Positions 32,181-40,606 of a DNA stretch of 45,166 bases are shown here, in pieces. Positions within the stretch are counted from its first letter, which is position 1. Each line of letters begins with the position of its first letter. The position numbers and the translations under genes were made by a program. The stretch is from contig CAYMBJ010000031.1 in assembly GCA_964388665.1 (NCBI GenBank), positions 1 to 45,166 on the forward strand. The letters are read 5' to 3'. Below the pieces are notes generated by a model, which worked only from the letters and a program-made list of their open reading frames with translations, did no database searches and had not been told where the DNA came from. The stretch is from CALCCV01 sp964388665 (GTDB taxonomy: Bacteria; Bdellovibrionota; Bdellovibrionia; Bdellovibrionales; Bdellovibrionaceae).

Positions 32181-32207
32181 AACCCCTATGGGCGGGGTTG
32201 CCTTTTA
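32181..32207 (+). terminator. Probable terminator of liv operon
   Basis: AACCCC (32181-32186) pairs with GGGGTT (32194-32199), loop TATGGGC, followed by GCCTTTTATT. The stem is short and the T-tract broken, so termination may be partial, allowing some read-through into creB. A second small element, TCAC-GT-GTGA followed by TTTTT, lies at 32161-32175. Confidence 0.5.
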
Positions 32208-32232
32208 TTGGAATGCTCAATATTTTGTGTGT

Positions 32233-32946
32233 ATGCAGGTGAGAGAAATATTGATCGTAGAAGATGAGTTTGGAATCGCAGAGGCTGTAACCTTTGCACT
32301 TCGTCGCGAGGGATTTGCCGTCACCCATAACAATCGGCTCGATCAGGCCATGACCAGCCTCTCACAAAAGGATTTTGATTTGATTCTGCTCGATATCGGT
32401 CTTCCAGATGGAGATGGTCGAGAGCTCTGCAAATGGCTGAGAGCGCAACAAAAAGACACCCCCGTATTCTTCCTGACAGCTCGACACCACGAGCTGGATC
32501 GACTCTCCGGTTTTGAAATTGGTGCTGATGATTATATTCCCAAGCCCTTTAGTGTGATGGAATTGGTCGCCAAAGTGAAAGCGTTCTTTCGGCGTATCTT
32601 TAAAGAGACCTCTGCCAATTTGCAATATGGGCCATTTGAACTTGATGAGAGCAAGCACACGATCAAATGGAATGATAATGTTTTGTCGCTGACAAAATAC
32701 GAATATGGGATTTTTGCCACTTTCATCAAGAACCCCGGCAAGGTCTATTCACGTTCGGACCTTATGTATGCCGTCTGGGCTGAGCCATCGATGAGTATGG
32801 AGCGAACGGTCGACACCCATATCAAGGTGCTCCGAACTAAAATCAAACAGATTGATCCTGAAAAAGATTGGATTGTCACACACCGTGGCTTCGGTTATTC
32901 CTTGCGCGAACTCGCAGCCGCAGGGACTTATGAGCTTTCGACGTAG
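32233..32946 (+). CDS. creB: CreB-type response regulator
   Basis: OmpR-family transcription factor, 237 residues from the ATG at 32233. The receiver domain has the acidic pair E10/D11 (LIVEDEFGIAEAVT), phospho-acceptor Asp54 (LILLDIGLPDGDG), and conserved Lys104 (YIPKPF). The C-terminal winged helix has LTKYEYGIFATFIKNPGKVY, SRSDLMYAVW, and RTVDTHIKVLRTKI. Whole-length similarity to E. coli CreB is visible, e.g. VEDEFGIAEAV/VEDEQGIADTL and EIGADDYIPKPFS/EIGADDYVAKPFS. The stop overlaps creC by 17 bases. In E. coli CreBC senses metabolic or cell-wall stress and controls creD; no creA or creD is in this window, so its regulon here is unknown. Confidence 0.82.
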   Translation: MQVREILIVEDEFGIAEAVTFALRREGFAVTHNNRLDQAMTSLSQKDFDLILLDIGLPDGDGRELCKWLRAQQKDTPVFFLTARHHELDRLSGFEIGADDYIPKPFSVMELVAKVKAFFRRIFKETSANLQYGPFELDESKHTIKWNDNVLSLTKYEYGIFATFIKNPGKVYSRSDLMYAVWAEPSMSMERTVDTHIKVLRTKIKQIDPEKDWIVTHRGFGYSLRELAAAGTYELST

Positions 32947-34339
32947 ATTATTTGTATCACTGTTTTTAGCCCTATTTTTGCAATCTGTATTGGCAGGATT
33001 TTGGGTCAGAAACGAACTTCGCGAAAAGTATGCCTTTTTAATTGAAGCGAATCTAAAAAAAGCAGCCGATAGTTTTTCCTATTTGGTTCAAACTGACTCC
33101 TTTGATCGCATTGACGTTCAGTCATTTCAAGAGGGCTGGGACAAATACCGCAAGAAAATGATGGAGACCGAAGAACCCGTCTACGAAGTGTACATCACGG
33201 ATCAATTTGGTCGCGTGCTATTTTCATCACGAAATTCTGAGGAAATCGGTAAAGACTATTCTCGGTGGAATGATGTCTACCGCACTCTCAGAGGACGTTA
33301 TGGCACTCGCACCACAAAGAATCCTGACATTCCTTTTACTTCTGATTATTATGTGGCAGCTCCGATTGAAAGCAATGACCAAATCGTTGGTGTGCTCTCT
33401 GTGATCGAACCCAACGTACAGGTAAATCCCATGCTCATGAGCACCATCAAGCAGATCTCCCTTGGACTTGGAATCATTGGCCTCATGATGATTTTGTTGA
33501 GCTTTTCCACTGTGATGTGGATCACTCAGCCTTTGGATCAAATTCAGGAGTACTGCATTAAGGTCTCACAGGGGCGTAAACCGCGACCGCTGAAGCTAAA
33601 TGTTCCCGAGCTACAACAACTAGCAGAGTCCTTCTCGAAAATGCGCGAATCCTTGGAGGGCAAAAAACATGTTGAGCGCTACACTCAGCTTTTGACACAC
33701 GAAATGAAAAGCCCACTCTCGTCAATATTGATTTCATCCGAACTCTGCATGGATCCGTTGGACGAAACAGAGAGAAAAAAATTTCTGACCAATATCATTA
33801 CCGAGACCAAACGCTCCCTGGGTTTGCTCGAAAACTTGTTGTCGCTGGCGCGAGTGGAGTCTCTCGAAGCTTTGCGTGAGCCCAAGCAGTTTTATTTGCA
33901 CGAAGTGTTTGAGCGGCTCGAAAACGACATGAAATTTGTGCTCTCGAGCAAAGAGGTTGAACTCGAACTAGAACTCAAAGACGAAGTTAAGATGGTGGGA
34001 GACTTTGAACTCGTGTATTTGGCTCTTAGAAATCTCGTAGAAAATGCTACGGATTTTAGTTCAGCTGGCGGCAAAGTGACCATTTCGGCAGAAAAGAACC
34101 CAGGGACTGCCGGCATCACCATCAAGGTCACTGACCAAGGCAGCGGCATTCCTAAATATGCACTCCACCGCGTCTTTGATCGTTTTTACTCACTCGAGCG
34201 ACCAGGCTCGGGCAGAAAGGGCTCTGGCTTAGGGCTCAATCTCGTCCGTGAGATCGTGGAGCTACACAGTGGCCAGATCTCCATTCAATCGCCGCCCGAT
34301 GATTTTGACCACGGCACCGAAGTCACCATTCAGATTTGA
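32930..34339 (+). CDS. creC: CreC-type sensor histidine kinase
   Basis: Inner-membrane kinase, 469 residues from the ATG at 32930 (AGGGA upstream). TM1 is at about residues 6-26. The periplasmic sensor is strikingly CreC-like: YITDQFGRVLFSSRN, KDYSRWNDVYRTLRGRYG, YYVAAPIES and VGVLSVIEP, close to E. coli CreC's DYSRWNDVWLTLRGQYG. TM2 is about 178-198, followed by a HAMP-like linker and MRESLEGKKHVERY. The H-box TLHEM-type motif is LLTHEMKSPLSSI with His257. N-box LALRNLVENATDFS and G-boxes DQGSGIPKYALHRVFDRFY and GSGLGLNLVREIV are intact. It should phosphorylate the adjacent CreB. The stimulus is not known. Confidence 0.85.
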   Translation: MSFRRRLFVSLFLALFLQSVLAGFWVRNELREKYAFLIEANLKKAADSFSYLVQTDSFDRIDVQSFQEGWDKYRKKMMETEEPVYEVYITDQFGRVLFSSRNSEEIGKDYSRWNDVYRTLRGRYGTRTTKNPDIPFTSDYYVAAPIESNDQIVGVLSVIEPNVQVNPMLMSTIKQISLGLGIIGLMMILLSFSTVMWITQPLDQIQEYCIKVSQGRKPRPLKLNVPELQQLAESFSKMRESLEGKKHVERYTQLLTHEMKSPLSSILISSELCMDPLDETERKKFLTNIITETKRSLGLLENLLSLARVESLEALREPKQFYLHEVFERLENDMKFVLSSKEVELELELKDEVKMVGDFELVYLALRNLVENATDFSSAGGKVTISAEKNPGTAGITIKVTDQGSGIPKYALHRVFDRFYSLERPGSGRKGSGLGLNLVREIVELHSGQISIQSPPDDFDHGTEVTIQI

Positions 34340-34356
34340 AAGAGTTGACCTCAATT

Positions 34357-34374
34357 CGACAATAATTTTTGAGT
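34357..34374 (+). repeat. Dispersed intergenic repeat, family A copy 2 (core only)
   Basis: TCGACAATAATTTTTG begins 17 bases after the creC stop and is identical over 16 bases to the copy at 37883; the six preceding positions (CTCAA.) also agree. The downstream part of the element seen at 6450 and 37884 is degraded or absent. Confidence 0.5.
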
Positions 34375-34396
34375 CTGATAGTTTCTAAAAAGCAAA

Positions 34397-34420
34397 AGGG
34401 GAACTCTTGCGAATTCCCCT
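34397..34420 (+). terminator. Hairpin after creC, terminator candidate
   Basis: AGGGGAA (34397-34403) pairs with TTCCCCT (34414-34420), loop of ten, followed by CTTACTTTTGGG. The T-tract is interrupted. It is about 58 bases past the creC stop and 130 before the next start. Confidence 0.5.
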
Positions 34421-34550
34421 CTTACTTTTGGGTGGGATATATTTGGTTGGTAGAATCATCATCTCTAAAATCGATGTTTCTTCCCACTTACGTTTTCGAC
34501 AGACAAATATTTTCTTTGACTCAAATTGATAATCTTGGCGATATTGCAAT

Positions 34551-35309
34551 ATGACAGATTTAAAAATCACCAAAGTCCTATCAGATTCAGGTACGCAATG
34601 GATATCAGCTTCTTGGAAACTGTATAAGCGAGATCCTATTTCGTTTTCAGGCATATGGATCTTGGGCTTTTTGGTCAATATGGGACTGAGTCAACTTGGG
34701 ACACTGGGCATGATCTGCGGTACTCTTTTTGGCTTTCTCTTTGGCCTGATTTATATCTTTTTTATTCGCAAGATGGATATAAGCGCGCTGCAGCCAGAGC
34801 CTCCCCCCGTCAAATTCCTAGAATGCATCGATGAAGCTTACAAGGCACTGGGCCCCTTTGCCATCTACTCCTTCCTAGTGCTGTGCTTGATGATTGCGGC
34901 CGTTATGGTGGGCCTGATTGTGAGCTTGCCTTTTGGCATTGGTGGATTTATTCAGATGTTTCAAGATGGCTCTTTTGAAATTTCGAAATTTTTTATTCCT
35001 ATCGTTTTGACTTCCACCATAGTCACGGTTGTGGCCCTCACAGTGCAAATTTTTACGGTCATAGGCAAGTTTGCAGTGATCTTTCGTCAGCTACCAGCGC
35101 TTGACGCCATTAAAATTAGCTTTCGCGCCACGTACGCAAATCTCCGTCCGCTGATCGTGTACTACACTGTATTTCCATTGGTCATGATCATCGCTTCGCT
35201 TTTCACTTTGGGATTAGCATTGGTGGTATTGATACCTATGCTAGCAATCGGTGAATACCTGATTTGGCGAGATGCACTAGGGCTGCAGCAACTTGAAATT
35301 GTAAGTTAA
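34551..35309 (+). CDS. Multi-pass inner-membrane protein, unknown
   Basis: A 252-residue protein with a short soluble N-terminus (TQWISASWKLYKRDPISFSG) and six or so membrane helices, roughly residues 35-50, 50-70, 100-125, 145-170, and two in 195-240. The opening 'W..Y.RDP..F.GIWILGFL' resembles small DUF-type or BPSS1780-like membrane proteins, but I cannot name a family firmly. It is not CreD. There is no strong Shine-Dalgarno before the ATG at 34551. The 3' end overlaps the convergent lipoprotein gene by 33 bases, so the last 11 codons are shared with antisense coding. Function unknown. Confidence 0.65.
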   Translation: MTDLKITKVLSDSGTQWISASWKLYKRDPISFSGIWILGFLVNMGLSQLGTLGMICGTLFGFLFGLIYIFFIRKMDISALQPEPPPVKFLECIDEAYKALGPFAIYSFLVLCLMIAAVMVGLIVSLPFGIGGFIQMFQDGSFEISKFFIPIVLTSTIVTVVALTVQIFTVIGKFAVIFRQLPALDAIKISFRATYANLRPLIVYYTVFPLVMIIASLFTLGLALVVLIPMLAIGEYLIWRDALGLQQLEIVS

Positions 35310-36011
35310 AATCTGCGTACCTTTGATTTCACCATTGAGCCCTCCTGCCATTGTACCAAAACGACTTCGGCCAATGGTCAACGTGGCAGGCCAATCCCCA
35401 GCACCAAAGGGTTGTGAACTGGTGACAGCGTCACCTATGGTCAGCTCTCCCACCTCAGGCTGTGGATCACCCTGTGGAAAGTAATAGCTCCGTGGCTCCT
35501 TTGGATGCGCAATATACAGATTGCCTTCAACAAAATCCTCAATCGAAGTGCTTCTTTCCCATTCAATCACCAGATCTTCACCCTTCCGGATATCCTTGAT
35601 GGGTCGAGTGATTCGCAGCGGATCTGGCACTGTTGTGCTCGATACATATGCGGGTTCATCCTTGCGAAAAAAGGTGATGTCAATGCTGCCATCACCTTTT
35701 TTTGTCGCTGGCGCAAAATACATAGGCCCGCCATCGGTGCTCTTCATTGCCATCACCGTTTCACCGCACTTGACTGAAGAGTTTTCGTCCAACTCAAGAG
35801 CAGAGGTTGTCGAATCCTTAGAATAAAAGGCAGCTACGCATTGCGTGCCTTTATTCAGCTCGGTAACGACACTCAAACCAAATCGCAAATCATTCGTGGC
35901 AATGCCCTCGGTTGTGGATTCTGCGCATGCCAATCCAAGACCCGCAAAGGCGGCAATAAGAATCAATCGTGAAAACATATAAATTGGACTTCGACGAGCG
36001 CTAGATTGCAT
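35277..36011 (-). CDS. Hypothetical lipoprotein
   Basis: A 244-residue lipoprotein from the ATG at 36011, seven bases after AGGA; a GTG six bases earlier overlaps that site. The signal peptide (FSRLILIAAFAGLGLAC) ends in a good lipobox (GLAC). The mature part is beta-rich, with two Cys in the first 60 residues (GTQCVAAF, VKCGETVM) that may form a disulfide. It has sequence features of a secreted sandwich-type domain: LRITRPIKDIRKGEDLVIEW, and YYFPQGDPQPEVGELTIG. No family recognised. It starts 35 bases after the SDR gene stop, on the same strand, suggesting one transcript. The 3' end overlaps the convergent membrane-protein gene. Confidence 0.68.
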   Translation of the reverse strand: MQSSARRSPIYMFSRLILIAAFAGLGLACAESTTEGIATNDLRFGLSVVTELNKGTQCVAAFYSKDSTTSALELDENSSVKCGETVMAMKSTDGGPMYFAPATKKGDGSIDITFFRKDEPAYVSSTTVPDPLRITRPIKDIRKGEDLVIEWERSTSIEDFVEGNLYIAHPKEPRSYYFPQGDPQPEVGELTIGDAVTSSQPFGAGDWPATLTIGRSRFGTMAGGLNGEIKGTQILTYNFKLLQP

Positions 36012-36045
36012 TTTCACATCCTGTGCAGAGATTATTCAGAAAAGC

Positions 36046-37047
36046 CTATTTTTCGGATACGCTTTTGGTCTTTTCCAGTGTGAAATCCAATCCTGATGAT
36101 GTCAACAAGGGCCTCACTCGCTTCTGTGAATAGTTTTTGGCCCATTTATTGGCATTGGGTAGCATCAAAAATAAAAATGGCAGGAGCCAGCGCCTCGGTA
36201 TCCATCGCCGCATATAATAAAATAGCACCGCATCCAAAGTCGCCGGAATCCACAGCGGTGGTTGCTCCTTGCGGATGGTGTGAATGATCAATTTTGCAAT
36301 TCCTTCTGGAGTTGCTGAGCTCCAGCGCATGAGCTTTTCAATAAATGGAATCATATTGCGATAAAAGTCCTGATAAGGCGATTCGAAGGAGCGAATCGGA
36401 TGAGATGCGCGCGAGTAGTAGATTTTCTTATAAGAGGTGCTGTTGATAAAGCCTGGCTGCACCAAACTCACATCAATGCCAAATGGACGCACTTCATACC
36501 ACAGGGCCTCGCTGGCTCCTTCTAGAGCGTATTTGGAGGCGCTGTATGAAGCCATGGTGGGCATTGCCAGCATACCGCTGACCGAGGAAATGTTTATGAT
36601 TTTGCCGCGTCCAATTTTACGCATATCGGGAAGCACTTTGCGAATGAGACTCATTGGTCCCAAATAGTTCGTGGCCATCTGCTCGTACTCTTCCGCCTCA
36701 GTCATGTGCTCTATGACAGATCGATATGAGATTCCAGCATTGTTAACTAAAATATTAATCGGCCCCCAGGTCTTATTGATCTCCGCCAGTAGCACTGTCA
36801 TGGAGATGGGATCACACACATCCAAAGGGCGAATCAAAAAATTGTCTTTTTCTTTGAATTTTTGCGTAAGCTTTGCAATGGACCTTGGTCGAGCCGTGAT
36901 GACTGTACGGTAATTTTCAATATCATATAATTTTTCAGCAAGCGCCAAACCAATACCAGACGCACAACCCGTCACCAAGATCACTGGTTGAAAATGCTGC
37001 GTTTGTGATTTTTGCCGAATGCGAATGATATTATTGTACCAAGTCAA
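36046..37047 (-). CDS. Short-chain dehydrogenase/reductase
   Basis: NAD(P)-dependent oxidoreductase of the classical SDR family, 333 residues. The cofactor motif is VTGCASGIGLALAEKL, then NNAGIS, the catalytic Ser in NISSVSGMLA, and YSASKYALEG with Tyr and Lys of the active site. About 80 extra C-terminal residues include a basic aromatic segment (YYMRRWIPRRWLLPFLFLML) that could associate with the membrane, as in fatty-acid or retinol-type SDRs. The start is TTG at 37047 with GGGGG about nine bases upstream; no in-frame ATG precedes the Rossmann motif. The substrate cannot be told from sequence. It precedes a lipoprotein gene on the same strand. Confidence 0.85.
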   Translation of the reverse strand: MTWYNNIIRIRQKSQTQHFQPVILVTGCASGIGLALAEKLYDIENYRTVITARPRSIAKLTQKFKEKDNFLIRPLDVCDPISMTVLLAEINKTWGPINILVNNAGISYRSVIEHMTEAEEYEQMATNYLGPMSLIRKVLPDMRKIGRGKIINISSVSGMLAMPTMASYSASKYALEGASEALWYEVRPFGIDVSLVQPGFINSTSYKKIYYSRASHPIRSFESPYQDFYRNMIPFIEKLMRWSSATPEGIAKLIIHTIRKEQPPLWIPATLDAVLFYYMRRWIPRRWLLPFLFLMLPNANKWAKNYSQKRVRPLLTSSGLDFTLEKTKSVSEK

Positions 37048-37168
37048 GCCACCCCCGGAAGTTAACCTATCGCCACCCTGTCTTCACCGTATCTCCTTAG
37101 TGTAGCAAGGAATCCAGGTTTTCTCCATGGTATGTGCAAATTGTGCGCTTTTCTGTACTAAAATGATA

Positions 37169-37197
37169 CAGATTTTCCTTTTTCAGGAGCCTGCTAA
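37169..37197 (-). repeat. Stem-loop element at 3' end of exported-protein gene, family B
   Basis: CAGATTTTCCTTTTTCAGGA followed by GCCTGCTAA overlaps the stop codon region of the minus-strand gene ending at 37194. It aligns with 42618-42646 over 29 bases with three substitutions and one indel. The core TCCT/AGGA pairs, flanked by CAG/CTG across an internal loop. Confidence 0.5.
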
Positions 37198-37760
37198 TGC
37201 TTCTGCGTTGCCTTGAGGGCCTCATCACGAATGGCAATGAGTTCAGGATTGTCTATCTTCTTTAAAGATCTGGCATTTGCTTTGGATTTATTGAACACAC
37301 AACCCAAGTCAGTAAAATGAGTTCGATTCTTATCTAGGCCACTGAGTAAAGCTTCCAGGTCCTTTTGCACAAAGCTCTTGAGATTCTTGCACAGCTCGGC
37401 TCTGCTCTCGGTCTCGGCACTTGGATAAAGGCGAATCAAGAATGGCACTACGACATCTGTTTGGCGCGCATACTCCTTCAATATCTTTGCCTTGGCATCT
37501 TGAAGTTTTAAAAACCCCTGTCCGTACTCAGTGCAGGTCCGATCCAACTCAGCCTGAGAGGGTAAAAGTTGCGTGATTTCAACCAAGTTTTTCCTTTCAA
37601 TTGCTGTTTCGTCTTTGCCAACAAGATCAATGATCTTTGTCCATCGTGATGCACACTCCGAAGATTCCTCGACAAAATCAGCCATAGCCTTCGCTCCCAA
37701 AGAAAAAAATAGCACCAGAACACTGGCAAATTTTAAAGCTTTTATCTGCATAAATAACAA
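37194..37760 (-). CDS. Small exported protein, unknown
   Basis: A 188-residue protein with a Sec signal peptide (KALKFASVLVLFFSLGAKAMA, cleavage likely after AMA). The start is TTG at 37760, which has AGGGGG four to five bases upstream; the ATG three codons later would be too far from that site. The mature domain is helical, charged, with five Cys residues (ECASRW, RTCTEY, ELCKNL, GCVFNK) that may form disulfides in the periplasm. No family recognised. It lies alone between the SDR gene and the cyclase on the same strand, with repeat elements on both sides (family A upstream, family B at its 3' end). Confidence 0.65.
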   Translation of the reverse strand: MLFMQIKALKFASVLVLFFSLGAKAMADFVEESSECASRWTKIIDLVGKDETAIERKNLVEITQLLPSQAELDRTCTEYGQGFLKLQDAKAKILKEYARQTDVVVPFLIRLYPSAETESRAELCKNLKSFVQKDLEALLSGLDKNRTHFTDLGCVFNKSKANARSLKKIDNPELIAIRDEALKATQKH

Positions 37761-37883
37761 CGATCCCCCTATATGCGTATACCTAACCGCAATAAATTTT
37801 AAACCACAGGCCTCTTATGACTATGCAAAAATACTCCGCCTAAAGCATTTCGACAACTCACAATTCAACAACTAAACTCAACT

Positions 37884-37931
37884 CGACAATAATTTTTGGT
37901 CATAATCGCTAAAGCTCGCTCCAGAAGGGCC
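37884..37931 (+). repeat. Dispersed intergenic repeat, family A copy 3
   Basis: CGACAATAATTTTTGG with the extended downstream part (AATCGC..AA.GCT.GC.CCA) shared with 6450-6497. It lies eleven bases beyond the cyclase stop on the minus-strand reading and about 125 bases upstream of the exported-protein start. The preceding 35 bases repeat CAACT/CAACTC-like units. Confidence 0.55.
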
Positions 37932-37941
37932 GCGTTATCTA

Positions 37942-40593
37942 TTATTTTGTTTTGGATTCGTAGACGCCATCCCACTGATCTCCTGGAGGCTCTTTAATGA
38001 AATCTTCACATCGCTCAATGTAGAGCTCGGCGACAGGATCTTCACCCCGCAACTTGATGCATTCCTTAAATGTCTCTGTGGCCGCCTGAAACTCCTGCTT
38101 AAGATACTGCTCCATGCCTTTGTTGAATACTTCCAGCCACGCTTTGATTTGATCTGTGGCCTGACCTTCGCCGATCAATTCAAAAATCTGCACAGGTTCA
38201 TTTTTTCCCTTTACCTTTACCCGGTCCACAACGCGAGTGATAAAGCTGTCCTTAACTTGAGACTGAGTAAATTCACTGATGATGATGCGCGTGCCGTAGG
38301 TCTTATTGATACCCTCAAGTCGCGAGGCCAGATTTACCGAGTCCCCCATGACCGTGTAGTTTTGCACGATATTGGACCCCATATTGCCAACGCTCATTTC
38401 TCCGGTATTGATACCAATACCAATGTCAATCTCAGGAAGTTTTTCTGCCTTAAAGATTTCGTTAATCTCCTTGAGCTGCACCAAGCTTTGCAGAGCGCAG
38501 CGGCAGGCCTGATGTGGGTGCTCCTCGGTGGCAATCGGTGCGCCAAAGAAGGCCATGATCGCGTCACCCATATATTTATCCAAGGTGCCGTGGTTTTTAA
38601 AAACCAACTCTGTCATCGGTGTTAAATATCGATTTAACAAACGCGAAAGATCCACAGGTGAAAGCTTTTCGGAGATCGTGGTAAAGCCACGCACATCAGA
38701 AAAAAACACCGTCATCACCTGTTTGCGTCCACCCAACTTTAGGTTGTCAACGGACTTCAATAGCTCATCGACAACCGCTGGGGATACGTACTTAGAGAAA
38801 GTCGACTTGATCTCTTTCTTTTTTGATTCCTCAGTAAAGTAGTTCATGATCGTCACTAAAAAATAGATTCCCGACAGCAGCATCATTAAAAAGATACTGG
38901 AGGTGACCACCTGTTGACTTAGAAACAAATAGATATCCGCTGCAGCCAAAGCAGCCGCCAGTGCCAAAAACACCAACAACGAAGTCAGAGCGCCAGCGAT
39001 GGCCCAAATCAAAGTCACAGAGACCCCAAGAACCACCATGGAGCCCATGATGATGACCTGTTCTTCTGGCAAACTCTTTACAAATTTTTGATCAAGAAGA
39101 TTTGCCAACATCGTTAGGTGAATCTCTGGTCCGGGATAGTTGCCCTCAACAGGTGTGTTACGCAAATCGTACAGAGCTGTGGCAGTAGCGCCAACGATGC
39201 CAGCACGTCCTTTAAAAAACTTATCCTTTGGCTCTTTGTCTTCGCGTACAATGATCTTGTTCGTGCTGGGATCCTGAATGCTGCGTCTCACTCGCACATA
39301 CGAACTGTCATTGAGAAGCTCTTTAGCTGACACATACGGGAGTGACATCTGCCGCCCATAGTAATGAAGCATCGTCCGGCCCATACTGTCCACCGGCACA
39401 TCCATCACTGTTTTTTCGGGATCCTGACTGGGGTCGATGATTTTAAATTGCGTAATGGCTTTTAGTTTCGAATAGCCACTGAGTTTTTCGATTTTTACAT
39501 CGGCACGATATCCCTTTGCTGCAAGATACACTTGCAAAGCCAAAGAGGGAATGTAGCTAGAGCCGATGCGATTGCCCGAGCGAAAAAACAGCGGATAGCG
39601 GCGCACATAGCCGTCACTGTCCAAGTCTGTCAAAAAACTCGCTGTATACAATGCTGGCTCCTGCAAAACAGAAGTATTTGGAAGCCACTCACCATACTGC
39701 GGTACTGGATGACGCGGAATCGAAGTCTTTAGCTTAGCGAGGACATCTTGGACGGGCATCTTCGCCAATTCCTTGTCGCCATTAAAGACCTCTTGATAGA
39801 AAGGGTAGATCTTTGCCCGCATTTCACCCGTTTCAATAAAAAAATCATCCTTGGTCAACCAGGTTCGACAGTAGTCAAATAGTGATTTGCCTTGTTCTGA
39901 TTTTAAAAAATTGCGCTGATAGGCGGTCAACTGCTCCTCTGAGTTCTTTTCAAGCGAGCGCATCACCGCAATCTTTGCGACTTCCTTTTGATTAAAAAAT
40001 AGAACATCAAATACCTTTTTCCACTCGAGAGAATCAAATACACCTGAAACATCATCGACTATGAATGATGGATTGAGCTTAACAATTTGATCTCCGGAAT
40101 TCGCCAGAAAGGCCTCGGTGATGCAATAGTCCTTGTAGGATTCAAAATCGAATGCAACGTCACTAAAAGTTCCCAGCACAACTCGGTCAGAGTACTTTTC
40201 GATCACCTGAGCAAAAGCCAAATCCTTTTCGGGCTGACCCTGCTGCGATTCGGAGTTGATAATATCAAATCCCAAACTGCCTATGCCCAGCTCCATTAAA
40301 TTTTCTGTGATCCGCGCCACAATGTCGCGATCCCAAGGGAACCTGCCCACCTCACGAATGGCGTCTTCGTCAACTGCTATGAGGACAACTGGAGCATCAG
40401 TTTCTTCAGCATTTTTAAAAGCATATTTCAAATCATTGAATCTAAGATCCAATATCTCAAGTGCATCAAGAAAGGCACTTGGTGTGCGTGCCGATTCTGG
40501 AATATTTCGGTAATTATAATATCTATAGGCGACAAAAACCAAAAGCGCCGTGAAACATCCACCGATGATGAGAGTCATTTTATCAAACTTCAT
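37942..40593 (-). CDS. CHASE2-domain class III adenylate cyclase
   Basis: An 883-residue sensor cyclase making cAMP. TM1 is at about residues 6-22. A CHASE2-type extracytoplasmic domain follows: VVLIAVDEDAIREVGRFPWD, GIGSLGFDIINSE, and later TDLDSDGYVRRYPLFF and SLALQVYLAA, with about 180 residues of extra sequence inserted between these halves. Three helices span about 512-585. The cyclase domain (about 620-800) has metal-binding FFSDVRGFTTIS, LDKYMGDAIMAFFGAP (the Lys selects adenine), the second selectivity Asp in YTVMGDSVNLASRLEG, and no missing catalytic residue that I can see. The C-terminal 75 residues are helical and TPR-like. No close Shine-Dalgarno precedes the ATG; a stem-loop lies 14 bases upstream. 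Confidence 0.88.
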   Translation of the reverse strand: MKFDKMTLIIGGCFTALLVFVAYRYYNYRNIPESARTPSAFLDALEILDLRFNDLKYAFKNAEETDAPVVLIAVDEDAIREVGRFPWDRDIVARITENLMELGIGSLGFDIINSESQQGQPEKDLAFAQVIEKYSDRVVLGTFSDVAFDFESYKDYCITEAFLANSGDQIVKLNPSFIVDDVSGVFDSLEWKKVFDVLFFNQKEVAKIAVMRSLEKNSEEQLTAYQRNFLKSEQGKSLFDYCRTWLTKDDFFIETGEMRAKIYPFYQEVFNGDKELAKMPVQDVLAKLKTSIPRHPVPQYGEWLPNTSVLQEPALYTASFLTDLDSDGYVRRYPLFFRSGNRIGSSYIPSLALQVYLAAKGYRADVKIEKLSGYSKLKAITQFKIIDPSQDPEKTVMDVPVDSMGRTMLHYYGRQMSLPYVSAKELLNDSSYVRVRRSIQDPSTNKIIVREDKEPKDKFFKGRAGIVGATATALYDLRNTPVEGNYPGPEIHLTMLANLLDQKFVKSLPEEQVIIMGSMVVLGVSVTLIWAIAGALTSLLVFLALAAALAAADIYLFLSQQVVTSSIFLMMLLSGIYFLVTIMNYFTEESKKKEIKSTFSKYVSPAVVDELLKSVDNLKLGGRKQVMTVFFSDVRGFTTISEKLSPVDLSRLLNRYLTPMTELVFKNHGTLDKYMGDAIMAFFGAPIATEEHPHQACRCALQSLVQLKEINEIFKAEKLPEIDIGIGINTGEMSVGNMGSNIVQNYTVMGDSVNLASRLEGINKTYGTRIIISEFTQSQVKDSFITRVVDRVKVKGKNEPVQIFELIGEGQATDQIKAWLEVFNKGMEQYLKQEFQAATETFKECIKLRGEDPVAELYIERCEDFIKEPPGDQWDGVYESKTK

Positions 40594-40606
40594 GCCAGGG
40601 ATATAT

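Noticed and set aside
32852..32929. Upstream extension of the CreC frame inside creB
   Set aside because: The ATG at 32930 has a Shine-Dalgarno and is followed directly by the basic residues and first membrane helix; the extension has no CreC similarity.
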